Part shown: positions 7,731-13,666 of the stretch, piece by piece
Layout: each line of letters begins with the position of its first letter
Numbering within the stretch: position 1 is the stretch's first letter
From: DAOMOD01 sp964526035
Lineage (GTDB): Bacteria > Pseudomonadota > Gammaproteobacteria > Xanthomonadales > BPKI01
Assembly: GCA_964526035.1 (NCBI GenBank)
Contig: CAZGKE010000094.1
Location: 1-13,753, forward strand
Reading direction: 5' to 3'
DNA: 13,753 bases
Position numbers and translations under genes: made by a program
Notes under the pieces: generated by a model
What the model was told of the DNA's origin: nothing
The model's input: only the letters and a program-made list of their open reading frames with translations
Database searches by the model: none

Positions 7731-7802
7731 ATGAAATACCTGTTGCTTTGGCTCCTGGGCATTCCCATTCCGGTGCTGATACTGATTGCCCTGCTGCTTT
7801 GA
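7731..7802 (+). CDS. 23-residue hydrophobic membrane peptide
   Basis: A 24-codon frame starts at ATG 7731, eight bases after AAGGAG (7718-7723). It encodes a peptide that is almost wholly one transmembrane helix: MKYLLLWLLG, a central IPIP kink, then VLILIALLL and TGA. The strong ribosome binding site, the single charged residue at the N-terminus and the 36-base distance from the preceding gene argue for a real translated gene. I recall similar tiny MKYLLLW...IPIP peptides annotated as hypothetical in other proteobacteria, often near CsbD or other stress genes, but cannot check this here. It probably shares a transcript with the four-helix membrane protein and may assist a membrane partner or act as a stress peptide. 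Its function is unknown. Confidence 0.7.
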   Translation: MKYLLLWLLGIPIPVLILIALLL

Positions 7803-7843
7803 TCACCGCCGACCTCGGCGAACGCGAAGGTGTGGCGGACGCA

Positions 7844-9211
7844 TCAGATGCCGAACTGCTTGCGCTTGCGGTATAGGGTCGAAGCGTTGATCCCGAGCGT
7901 CCTGGCCGCATCTTCAAGGTTGGAAGCAGAACCCAGGACCGCGACGATATGCGCACGCTCCAGTTCCCGCAGAGTGATGTCGGCGCCGACGCGCTGCACC
8001 GCCGAGTCGTTGCCGTTGACGCCGTTGCCGGGCTGGGTCAACAAGTCGGATGGCTGCAGCTCAGGGTTGCTCGCGAGGATGACCGCGCGCTCGATCACAT
8101 TGCGCAGCTCGCGCACGTTGCCCGGCCAGGAATACGTGCGCAGCTTGGCCTTTGCGGCTTCGCTCAGCGAGCGAGCGGGACGCCGATAGTTCCTGGCAAA
8201 CGCCAGCAGGCAACGCTCGGCGATCTCGATCATGTCATCGCCTCGATCGCGTAGGGGCGGCATCCACAGCGTGATCACGTTGAGGCGGTACAGCAGATCC
8301 TGTCGGAACTCCCCGGCCGCGACCATCGCATCGAGGTCGCGGTTGGTGGCGGTCACGATACGGACGTTTGCGCGACGCGTGACCGAGTCACCGATCCGCT
8401 CGTATTCCTTGTCCTGCACGAAGCGAAGCAGTTTGGCCTGAAGGGCGAATGGAAAATCGCCGATTTCGTCCAGGAACAGGGTGCCGCCGTCGGCGCGACC
8501 GACGCGCCCCTGGGTGTTCTCGGTGGCGCCGGTGTAGGCGCCCTTGGCGTGACCGAACAGCTCGCTTTCCAGGAGCTCGCCGGACAGCGACGGACAGCTG
8601 ACCGTCACCAGCGGACCATTGCTGCGCGGGCTCCACTGGTGCAGGGCGCGCGCCAGAACGCCTTTTCCTGTGCCGCTCTCGCCGAGAATCAACACCGAGG
8701 CGTCGGTGTCGGCCACGCGCCGGGCCTCCTCCAGCACTTGAGCCATGGCAGGTGCTGTCGAGCCGGCCTCGAAAACTGACGTGTCGTCGCATTCGGTCTC
8801 CAGATCCTCGACCCGCATTTCCAGACGCCGCGCCTTGGCCTGCTTGACTGCCGCAATGCGTACCTGGGCGGGCGAGCACGGCTTCATGAGGTAGTCGTGC
8901 GCGCCCGCGCGCATAGCGTCCAACGCGCGTTCGACCGACGACTGTTCCGCGCAGACCACCAGGCGCATCCAAGGCGCCGCGGATTTCAGCTCCGGCAGCA
9001 GCTCCGGCCCTGACTCATCCCCGAGGCACAGGTTGAGGAAGCAGACGTCGAAAACGTCGCGTCCGAGCGCGGCCATCGCGAACTCGCCGTTCTGCGCGAC
9101 AGCGACACGGAATCCGGCCTCCACCAGACAGTCGCGAAAGGCGCGCTGAACGGCAGGCTCATCGTCAATGAGCAATACGCCGGCAGGCGACGCAATGGTG
9201 TTGGTGGGCAT
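7844..9211 (-). CDS. AlgB-like sigma-54-dependent response regulator (NtrC family) with atypical receiver
   Basis: This 455-residue protein has a receiver domain (about 11-125), a central AAA+ sigma-54 interaction domain (about 150-385) and a Fis-type helix-turn-helix (425-452). The AAA+ part is intact: Walker A GESGTGKG (177-184), GAYTGA (224-229, the loop that contacts sigma-54, with Tyr for Phe), Walker B TLFLDEIGD (244-252) and the R-finger region. The ending NASTLYRKRKQFGI and the overall layout match Pseudomonas AlgB closely, as recalled. The receiver keeps the acidic pair D16-D17 and K110. The phospho-acceptor position is Asn60 (FLNLCLG; AlgB has FLDLRLG) and the switch Thr is Ala88. 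Conventional phosphorylation is therefore unlikely, and no sensor kinase is encoded nearby. The start has no strong ribosome binding site. It is the natural candidate activator of the four sigma-54-like promoters around it. Confidence 0.93.
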   Translation of the reverse strand: MPTNTIASPAGVLLIDDEPAVQRAFRDCLVEAGFRVAVAQNGEFAMAALGRDVFDVCFLNLCLGDESGPELLPELKSAAPWMRLVVCAEQSSVERALDAMRAGAHDYLMKPCSPAQVRIAAVKQAKARRLEMRVEDLETECDDTSVFEAGSTAPAMAQVLEEARRVADTDASVLILGESGTGKGVLARALHQWSPRSNGPLVTVSCPSLSGELLESELFGHAKGAYTGATENTQGRVGRADGGTLFLDEIGDFPFALQAKLLRFVQDKEYERIGDSVTRRANVRIVTATNRDLDAMVAAGEFRQDLLYRLNVITLWMPPLRDRGDDMIEIAERCLLAFARNYRRPARSLSEAAKAKLRTYSWPGNVRELRNVIERAVILASNPELQPSDLLTQPGNGVNGNDSAVQRVGADITLRELERAHIVAVLGSASNLEDAARTLGINASTLYRKRKQFGI

Positions 9212-9524
9212 GGATGCAGGGACTTTAACTGGACGGAGTTCTAGTGGCGATGACCCGCTCTACCGATCTGGCTGTGTTGGCCCTGCGCCTGACATTGGAT
9301 CACAAGGCCGTTCGCGGTTCAACGCATCGCTGAAGCACCTTTGGCCCGCCAGCATGCTATTGATTCATGGTGATTGGGGTGAGTGCGACCGAGACGTGGG
9401 AGTGGCGGTACAGCATGCATCCCGCCATGCCCGGCGACCATCCAGGAGGTGCCGGACCGGTGCACGGTGCCACGATGCGCTGCTTGGCACCGGGACCGGC
9501 GAATGCTCGCGCCTCCAGGGGAGC
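9212..9524. other. intergenic stretch upstream of the AlgB-like gene, no gene seen
   Basis: This stretch must contain the promoter of the AlgB-like gene, because a strong terminator closes the preceding operon. I see no convincing -35/-10 pair and no correctly spaced sigma-54 site on the minus strand. Reading frames here are short, overlap in all frames and have no ribosome binding site. Confidence 0.5.
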
Positions 9525-9567
9525 AAAAAAAAACGACGGGCCGGGCACCGCGTGCGCCGGCCCGTCG
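9525..9567 (-). terminator. rho-independent terminator of the BON/PA2169/CsbD operon
   Basis: On the minus strand an 11-bp perfect GC-rich stem, CGACGGGCCGG paired with CCGGCCCGTCG, is followed directly by nine T (the A run at 9525-9533). It begins 15 bases past the CsbD stop codon. The opposite strand has no T run, so it acts on the minus strand only. Confidence 0.93.
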
Positions 9568-9581
9568 CTGATGGCCAATGA

Positions 9582-9779
9582 TCAGAGGTTGCGTTCGAAC
9601 TCGCGAATGCGCTCTTTGGCCTCGTCCTTGGCGATGCCGTAGCGTTCCTGCAGACGGCCGACCAGATAGTCGCGATTGCCTTCGGCGACATCCAGGTCGT
9701 CGTCGGTCAATTCGCCCCACTTGGCCTTGATCCGGCCCTTGAACTGCTTCCAGTTGCCTTTGATTCGATCTTCATTCAT
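9582..9779 (-). CDS. CsbD family stress protein
   Basis: This 65-residue soluble CsbD-like protein begins MNEDRIKGNWKQFKG, continues with KWGELTDDDLD (20-30) and ends with GRLQERYGIAKDEAKERI (41-58), the complete family pattern and usual length (E. coli YjbJ is the best-known relative). These small, very hydrophilic proteins accumulate in general and osmotic stress; their molecular role is not settled. ATG 9779 follows AAGGAG, so the upstream in-frame extension is rejected. It is the last gene of a three-gene operon, 17 bases after the PA2169-type gene, and is followed by the terminator. Confidence 0.93.
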   Translation of the reverse strand: MNEDRIKGNWKQFKGRIKAKWGELTDDDLDVAEGNRDYLVGRLQERYGIAKDEAKERIREFERNL

Positions 9780-9796
9780 TTCGATTGCTCCTTGGG

Positions 9797-10240
9797 TCAG
9801 GCGGCCATGCGGCGCTTGAGCGCGCGCATCTCGTCGTGGCATGCGCGGACTTGCGGCAGGTACGCTGCCACGGCGTCGCGCATACGCACGTCGTCTATCG
9901 ATGTCAGCGACTCGTTGAAGTGCTCGAGCAGGCGGTCTTCGCCTTCTTCGAGTTGGGCAACGTAGATCGCTTCCTCCTTGCTGCTCAGCGACGCTCGGAT
10001 ATCGGCATACAGCTTGCGCATCTTGCCGACCATGGTGCCGCTGTCGGGAATCTCCTCGCCGGACAGCGCCAGCCGCGCGCCGAGGCCCTGGATCAGATTG
10101 CGCTTGGCTACCGCCATCCGGGTAAACAGGTCCTTGAGCGCCGGATTGCGGACTTCATCGCGCGCGGACTCGTAGAACTCCGCGTTGTCACGCGCGATCT
10201 GCACCAGCTCCTGCAGCAATTTCGCGTTCTTGTCGGTCAT
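9797..10240 (-). CDS. PA2169 family four-helix-bundle protein (DUF2383)
   Basis: This 147-residue, entirely helical protein has a ferritin-like pattern: an N-terminal helix with ELVQIARDNAEFYESARDEV (11-30), a second with LKDLFTRMAVAKRNLIQGL (35-53), a third around 71-110 with EEAIYVAQLEEGED, and a fourth around 120-145. Glu and His residues repeat at helical spacing (E22, E24, E100, E101, H107, H135), but whether metal is bound is unknown. The family is named after P. aeruginosa PA2169, which lies among stress-induced genes. ATG 10240 is chosen over TTG 10246 because CAGGAG (10248-10253) is correctly spaced only for the ATG. It sits 27 bases after the BON gene and 17 before csbD. Confidence 0.9.
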   Translation of the reverse strand: MTDKNAKLLQELVQIARDNAEFYESARDEVRNPALKDLFTRMAVAKRNLIQGLGARLALSGEEIPDSGTMVGKMRKLYADIRASLSSKEEAIYVAQLEEGEDRLLEHFNESLTSIDDVRMRDAVAAYLPQVRACHDEMRALKRRMAA

Positions 10241-10267
10241 GTTCAATCTCCTGTAGGTTCTGAAAAA

Positions 10268-11218
10268 TCAGTTGCGGGCAACGTCACGCCCGGTGGCTCT
10301 CGGTGAACCGGTCACTGCCAGTGAGGATGCGTTGACCTCACGCACTCCTCGGATGTCCCTGGCAAGCTCGACCGCGAGTGCCTTCTCCGCTCCGGAATCC
10401 ACTTCGCCCGATAACAGGACAACGCCGTTACGGGTCTCGACCTCGACCCCCAGGCCACCGATCGAGCGCGAGAAGAGCAGAGTGCTCTTGACCTTGGTGG
10501 TGATCCAGGTGTCGGTCACCGGCTGCTCGCTTTCGCCGGGCTGGCGATCACCTTCCCTGCTGACGGTCGCCGAGGTGCGTTCACCGTCGGGCACCACGCG
10601 CAACTGATTGTCGACGGCCACCACGTTGCGGGTGTTCTTCGCCAGTCGTTCAGCGAGTTCGCGTGACGCCGCAGTATCGGCTTCACCCTTCAGCGTGACC
10701 CGGCCGTTGCGGGTGTCGACATTGATGTCCAGCCCGTCGGTGTTGCTGTTCCACAGCAGCTTCGACTTGACCTGGGCGGTGACGGCGGCGTCTGCCACGG
10801 TGTCGCCGAAGCTGCGCTCGCCGTCCCGGTGGGGCCTGCCTGCGTAGGTCGGGTCGACACGGAGCTGATTGTCGACGCGTTCGATACCGCTGACGCTGAG
10901 CGCGATCTGTTCAGCCAGGTCCTTCTCGACGTCAGATTCCACTGAGCCGTTGAGCGTGGCCTGGCTGCCGCGCACCTTGACGTCGATCTCGCTACTGCGC
11001 AGGTGATCGCTGGTAGCGAAGGTCGCGCTGATGAAGCCTTCGCGGCGCGCGTCTTCGGCAGATTGCGGAACGGTCGCCGTGCGTTCCTGGGGGGTTCCCG
11101 TCGCGGGCACCGTACGGCGGTCATCGTTGGACATGGCCGGGCCAGGTACCGCAAGGGCAAAAGCCAATGCGATGCCGGTGGCGATGCCTGAACGCATCAT
11201 TGAAGTAGGACTCTTCAT
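10268..11218 (-). CDS. exported triple-BON-domain protein (OsmY-like)
   Basis: This 316-residue protein has a Sec signal peptide (KSPTSMMRS n-region, hydrophobic core 11-25, cleavage near PAMS-N31), a low-complexity linker, and three BON domains at about 63-121, 138-208 and 233-301. Each has the sequence of helix, strand, GSV/KGEA/SGEV turn, helix and a closing VDNQLRV or VNASSL strand. BON proteins such as OsmY are periplasmic and bind phospholipid membranes, protecting the envelope under osmotic stress. Three domains are more than the two of OsmY. ATG 11218 follows CAGGAGAACACC, so the longer frame running through the assembly gap is rejected. It heads the operon with the PA2169-type and CsbD genes. 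A sigma-54-like promoter lies about 90 bases upstream. Confidence 0.93.
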   Translation of the reverse strand: MKSPTSMMRSGIATGIALAFALAVPGPAMSNDDRRTVPATGTPQERTATVPQSAEDARREGFISATFATSDHLRSSEIDVKVRGSQATLNGSVESDVEKDLAEQIALSVSGIERVDNQLRVDPTYAGRPHRDGERSFGDTVADAAVTAQVKSKLLWNSNTDGLDINVDTRNGRVTLKGEADTAASRELAERLAKNTRNVVAVDNQLRVVPDGERTSATVSREGDRQPGESEQPVTDTWITTKVKSTLLFSRSIGGLGVEVETRNGVVLLSGEVDSGAEKALAVELARDIRGVREVNASSLAVTGSPRATGRDVARN

Positions 11219-11308
11219 GGTGTTCTCCTGTTGGTGGAATCGATCCGACAAACCTTGCTGGCAGATGAACGAACATCGCCGGGGGGGAGGGTTTGTCGCA
11301 GGAGGTGT

Positions 11309-11324
11309 TGCAGTATCTGTGCCA
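11309..11324 (-). promoter_or_regulatory. sigma-54 (-24/-12) promoter of the BON operon
   Basis: Read on the minus strand the site is TGGCACAGATACTGCA. GG and GC are 10 bases apart, TGGCAC is intact and the -12 element is CTGCA instead of TTGCA. Transcription would start near 11297, leaving about 80 bases of UTR. Any upstream activator site falls in or beyond the assembly gap, which begins only 12 bases upstream. Confidence 0.7.
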
Positions 11325-11336
11325 CCCGGAGCGCAA

Positions 11337-11436
11337 NNNNNNNNNNNNNNNNNNNNNNNNNNNNNNNNNNNNNNNNNNNNNNNNNNNNNNNNNNNNNNNN
11401 NNNNNNNNNNNNNNNNNNNNNNNNNNNNNNNNNNNN
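11337..11436. other. assembly gap of 100 N
   Basis: Exactly 100 N lie between the BON operon promoter and the middle of a membrane-protein gene. A round 100 is the usual placeholder for a scaffold join of unknown length, so the true distance, and any genes within it, cannot be known. Confidence 1.
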
Positions 11437-11642
11437 GCTTCTGGAAGACCGCGGGACAAGTCGGCGCCGGTCTGGCCCTGTTCCTTTGTGGGCTGTTGCT
11501 TTCGCTACCTCCTGGCGTACCGGGCTTTCTGCTGTGGGTTCCCGGCATTGCCTTGATTGCGGCGCGCTCAAGGTACCTGTCGTTCCTGCTCGATCGATTG
11601 GAAGTCTGGGCACGGCGCGTCTGGCCGGGCAAGGGAGCCTGA
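11437..11642 (+). CDS. PGPGW-like small membrane protein, 5' part lost in the gap
   Basis: Only the last 67 codons remain, entering from the gap in an open frame. They encode one or two hydrophobic helices (about AGLALFLCGLLLSL and PGVPGFLLWVPGIALIAA), then a basic amphipathic tail with two Trp residues (VWARRVWPGKGA). The PG-x-PG-hydrophobic core followed by an Arg-rich helix resembles the putative transmembrane PGPGW family (usually about 70-130 residues), with a variant motif. The strand is opposite to the BON operon, so the two probably diverge from the region hidden by the gap. The function is unknown. Confidence 0.65.
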
Positions 11643-11880
11643 GAACCAGGAGATGGCCGCCTGCTCGTCGCTCGACGCATTGAACCGGCGCCGCTGATCG
11701 TCTCACCATCGTGCCTTGCCGGTCGGCGCGCCGTCGGACAGTCCCGGCATGTCCGCGCCCGAAAGCCATGGGTGCCACAACGCACAGACCAGCGCGCAGG
11801 ACAGTCCATCCTTTGCGCAGGATCCGCTGACTGCATTGCCGCCTTCCGTGGCAAAGCTTGCCGAACCCACTGCCACTATC

Positions 11881-11885
11881 AGGAG
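11881..11885 (+). promoter_or_regulatory. ribosome binding site pointing at an ATA codon
   Basis: AGGAG is followed after 8 bases by ATA (11894-11896), in frame with the lipoprotein. The N-terminus that would begin there is a normal lipoprotein signal peptide. The only accepted start codon in the frame is TTG 11858, which lies upstream of this site and has no ribosome binding site of its own. The original start was probably ATG at 11894. Confidence 0.6.
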
Positions 11886-11893
11886 TCACCCCA

Positions 11894-12364
11894 ATACAGA
11901 ATCGTCCAATCCCCATCGTCGCCCTTGCCGCGTTCGCTCTCGCGGGCTGCCATAAGAGTTCCACCGAAACCGCCAGGGACGTGTCAGATGCGCGCCAGGG
12001 TGCCAAGGAGAACGTACAGGAAGCGCGCGAGGACAAGGGACAGGTTGTCGCCAGCACCAATGAAGAGGTGGCCGATGCGCGTCGGGCCTGTACGGACAGC
12101 ACCAACGACGCCCGCAGGAAGCTTGCCGCCGTCGAAGCCGACGCCATGGTCAAGACCACCCATGCCGATTTCGATATTGCCGAGGCAGAAGCGAACGGAC
12201 GCGCTGATGTCGCCAAGCAGAAGTGCGGCTCATTGACCGATGAACGCCAGGACGCGTGCCTGAGCAGCGTCTAGGCGAGGCTGAAAGCCGATCTGGCCGA
12301 CCTTGCCGCGAAACGTGATGCCGTGCTGGTCTCTGCAGAGAATCGCGTAGCCCGACACGACTGA
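11894..12364 (+). pseudogene. small lipoprotein gene, probably inactivated (ATA start, internal amber)
   Basis: From ATA 11894 the frame reads (M)QNRPIPIVALAAFALAGC, a short signal peptide with the lipobox L16-A-G-C19. A charged, coiled-coil-like helix follows, rich in Ala, Asp, Glu, Lys and Arg (ARDVSDARQGAKENVQEARED). I recall similar small lipoproteins in Xanthomonadales as hypothetical proteins with no known function. Two lesions are visible: the start is ATA, and TAG at 12272-12274 interrupts the frame after CLSSV. Past the TAG the same frame stays open for 29 more codons in the same helical style (ARLKADLADLAAKRDAV) and ends at TGA 12362, 16 bases before a strong terminator. The TAG most simply replaces CAG (Gln), giving an original of about 156 residues. 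If TTG 11858 is used, a 138-residue truncated protein is still possible. Confidence 0.65.
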
Positions 12365-12380
12365 TTTCTAGAATGCGTTG

Positions 12381-12414
12381 ACAAGAACGGGCCGCAAGGC
12401 CCGTTCTTGTTTTT
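12381..12414 (+). terminator. rho-independent terminator with GCAA tetraloop
   Basis: A 13-bp perfect stem, ACAAGAACGGGCC paired with GGCCCGTTCTTGT, is closed by a GCAA (GNRA) tetraloop and followed by a T run (12410-12414). It lies 16 bases after the TGA at 12362, which marks that TGA, not the TAG at 12272, as the original end of the lipoprotein gene. Confidence 0.93.
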
Positions 12415-12608
12415 GCGAGCCAAGCATCCCAGGCATCGGAGCCTGCGGCCTACTGACCTGATCAGGCACCGGCTCTCGAGCGGATGGAATTCGGCCTCCC
12501 AGGTTGCGCCAGATTCGCGCAAGTTGGCAATTCTCGCGACCCAGCCTCACCGCGCTTCGTCGGACCCTGATCGCGCCACCCGCCTGATCCGCACACTCAT
12601 GCTTCCTG

Positions 12609-13532
12609 CTACCTCAGCGTCATGACTATGACGCCGAGGCTTTGTGAGTAGTCAACTAATTTTGATGAGTTGCATGCGTGCAATTGCATCACCCCATCGC
12701 TTGGCACTCTGACTGCGGTCAGGGTTATGTTGAAGGGCATCACCTGGTTTGCCTGCAACGCGACCAGCGGAAAGTCACCCGCCAGAGCACCGCCCACCGG
12801 GACCATGAGTTGGACGCAGCTGTCGGCGGCCACAGTGACTCCGATGGTTCCGTTGAAAAACACGCCCGCATGCCGACTCATCGTGAGGGTTCCCGCGGCG
12901 ACCTTGTCATTCGTGACCGAGCCGCTGGCGAGTTTGGCGGTCGTGACAGCATTGGTAGTGAGTTTGGCCTCCGAGACCGCGCCGTTGGCGAGGCGGGCAT
13001 TGGTGACCGCGAAGTCGGCAAGTTTGGCGCTATTGACTGCGCCATCTGCGAGTTTGGCGTTCGTGACCGCGCCATCGGCCAGCTTACCTGTCGTCACCGC
13101 GTTCGTGGCGATGCTTGACGCGACGATCGCGGCATTGGTGACCGCTGCCGCCCTTTGCGCATAGGGTGCCGGGTTGATCGGGGTCAGCGGCGTCAGGTAC
13201 TCGTAGGCACCGGCCGAGTTCGCCGGACGAATGCCGATTTCCAGGAAGCGGACGAAATTGCCCGGGAACGGGTTCCCGTGGCTGCTGTAGTCCAACTCCA
13301 CCGTGAACACGCCCTGCACGACATCGACATCGTCACGCAAGTTGGTGGCAATGGCGGTGCCAACGGAGTCGATCAGCCGGAACTCAAAGTCGTAGCTGCC
13401 GTGGGCGGGCTCGCCGCCGTCGTCCAGGCTGCCCTGGTAGGTGAACGCGGAACCCATGGCCAAAGCAGTCGTTGCCGCTGCAAGCAGCACGCTGGCGACT
13501 GCAAGACCGGTGAATAGTCGGAACTGGAACAT
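12609..13532 (-). CDS. secreted repeat protein with FTYQG-type N-terminal domain and 10-residue repeats
   Basis: This 307-residue protein has a Sec signal peptide (MFQFRLFTGL, hydrophobic core, cleavage near ALA-M26). A domain at about 29-130 opens with FTYQGSLDDGG, contains YDFEFRLID and closes with TPINPAPYAQRA. I recognise this layout from exported proteins of Xanthomonadales and other bacteria that carry variable tails. Residues about 136-215 are a run of 10-residue units with the pattern VTxAKLAxGA (VTTGKLADGA, VTNAKLADGA, VNSAKLADFA and so on). Such repeats are typical of fibrous trimeric stalks. Residues 220-307 form a beta-rich C-terminal domain ending VIVMTLR. ATG 13532 follows GGAGGAGATC. 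The role may be adhesion or surface structure, but this is inference. A paralogue lies directly upstream on the same strand. Confidence 0.85.
   Translation of the reverse strand: MFQFRLFTGLAVASVLLAAATTALAMGSAFTYQGSLDDGGEPAHGSYDFEFRLIDSVGTAIATNLRDDVDVVQGVFTVELDYSSHGNPFPGNFVRFLEIGIRPANSAGAYEYLTPLTPINPAPYAQRAAAVTNAAIVASSIATNAVTTGKLADGAVTNAKLADGAVNSAKLADFAVTNARLANGAVSEAKLTTNAVTTAKLASGSVTNDKVAAGTLTMSRHAGVFFNGTIGVTVAADSCVQLMVPVGGALAGDFPLVALQANQVMPFNITLTAVRVPSDGVMQLHACNSSKLVDYSQSLGVIVMTLR
12888..13127 (-). repeat. tandem 30-base coding repeats (about 8 units)
   Basis: These are imperfect 30-base direct repeats in frame in the secreted protein, encoding units such as VTNAKLADGA, VNSAKLADFA, VTNARLANGA, VSEAKLTTNA, VTTAKLASGS and VTNDKVAAGT. 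The period is exactly 10 codons without indels. The units differ more in DNA than recent copies would, so the array looks old and kept by selection on the protein. Confidence 0.85.
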
Positions 13533-13666
13533 GATCTCCTCCGGTTCTGCGAGGGCTAAGAGCCTCACGCCTCAATGGCAACCTGTGCCTTTCTCGGGTT
13601 GAAAAGCGGCTCCGCGCCTGCATGACCTGGTTGGCATGATTCCCACACGTCCTTCGCGCGTGGCCA

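Noticed and set aside
7807..7820. CGCCGA/TCGGCG hairpin between the peptide gene and the AlgB-like gene as a terminator
   Set aside because: The stem is short, the loop very small, and neither strand has a following T run.
9485..9500. TGGCACCGGGACCGGC as a further sigma-54 site
   Set aside because: The -24 half is good, but there is no TTGC-like -12 box and the GG to GC distance is 11, not 10. No plus-strand gene follows.
11769..11784. TGGGTGCCACAACGCA as a sigma-54 site for the lipoprotein gene
   Set aside because: Only the GG and GC pairs and their spacing fit. The rest of both boxes does not match, and a nearby TGGCAAAGCTTGCC has spacing 2 bases too short.
11219..11854. Upstream extension of the BON gene through the assembly gap
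   Set aside because: The extension passes through 100 N of unknown content. The ATG at 11218 has a ribosome binding site and begins a proper signal peptide.
12888..13127. Short 30-base repeats as a CRISPR array
   Set aside because: The repeats are contiguous, in frame, and keep a 10-residue protein pattern. There are no spacers and no cas genes.
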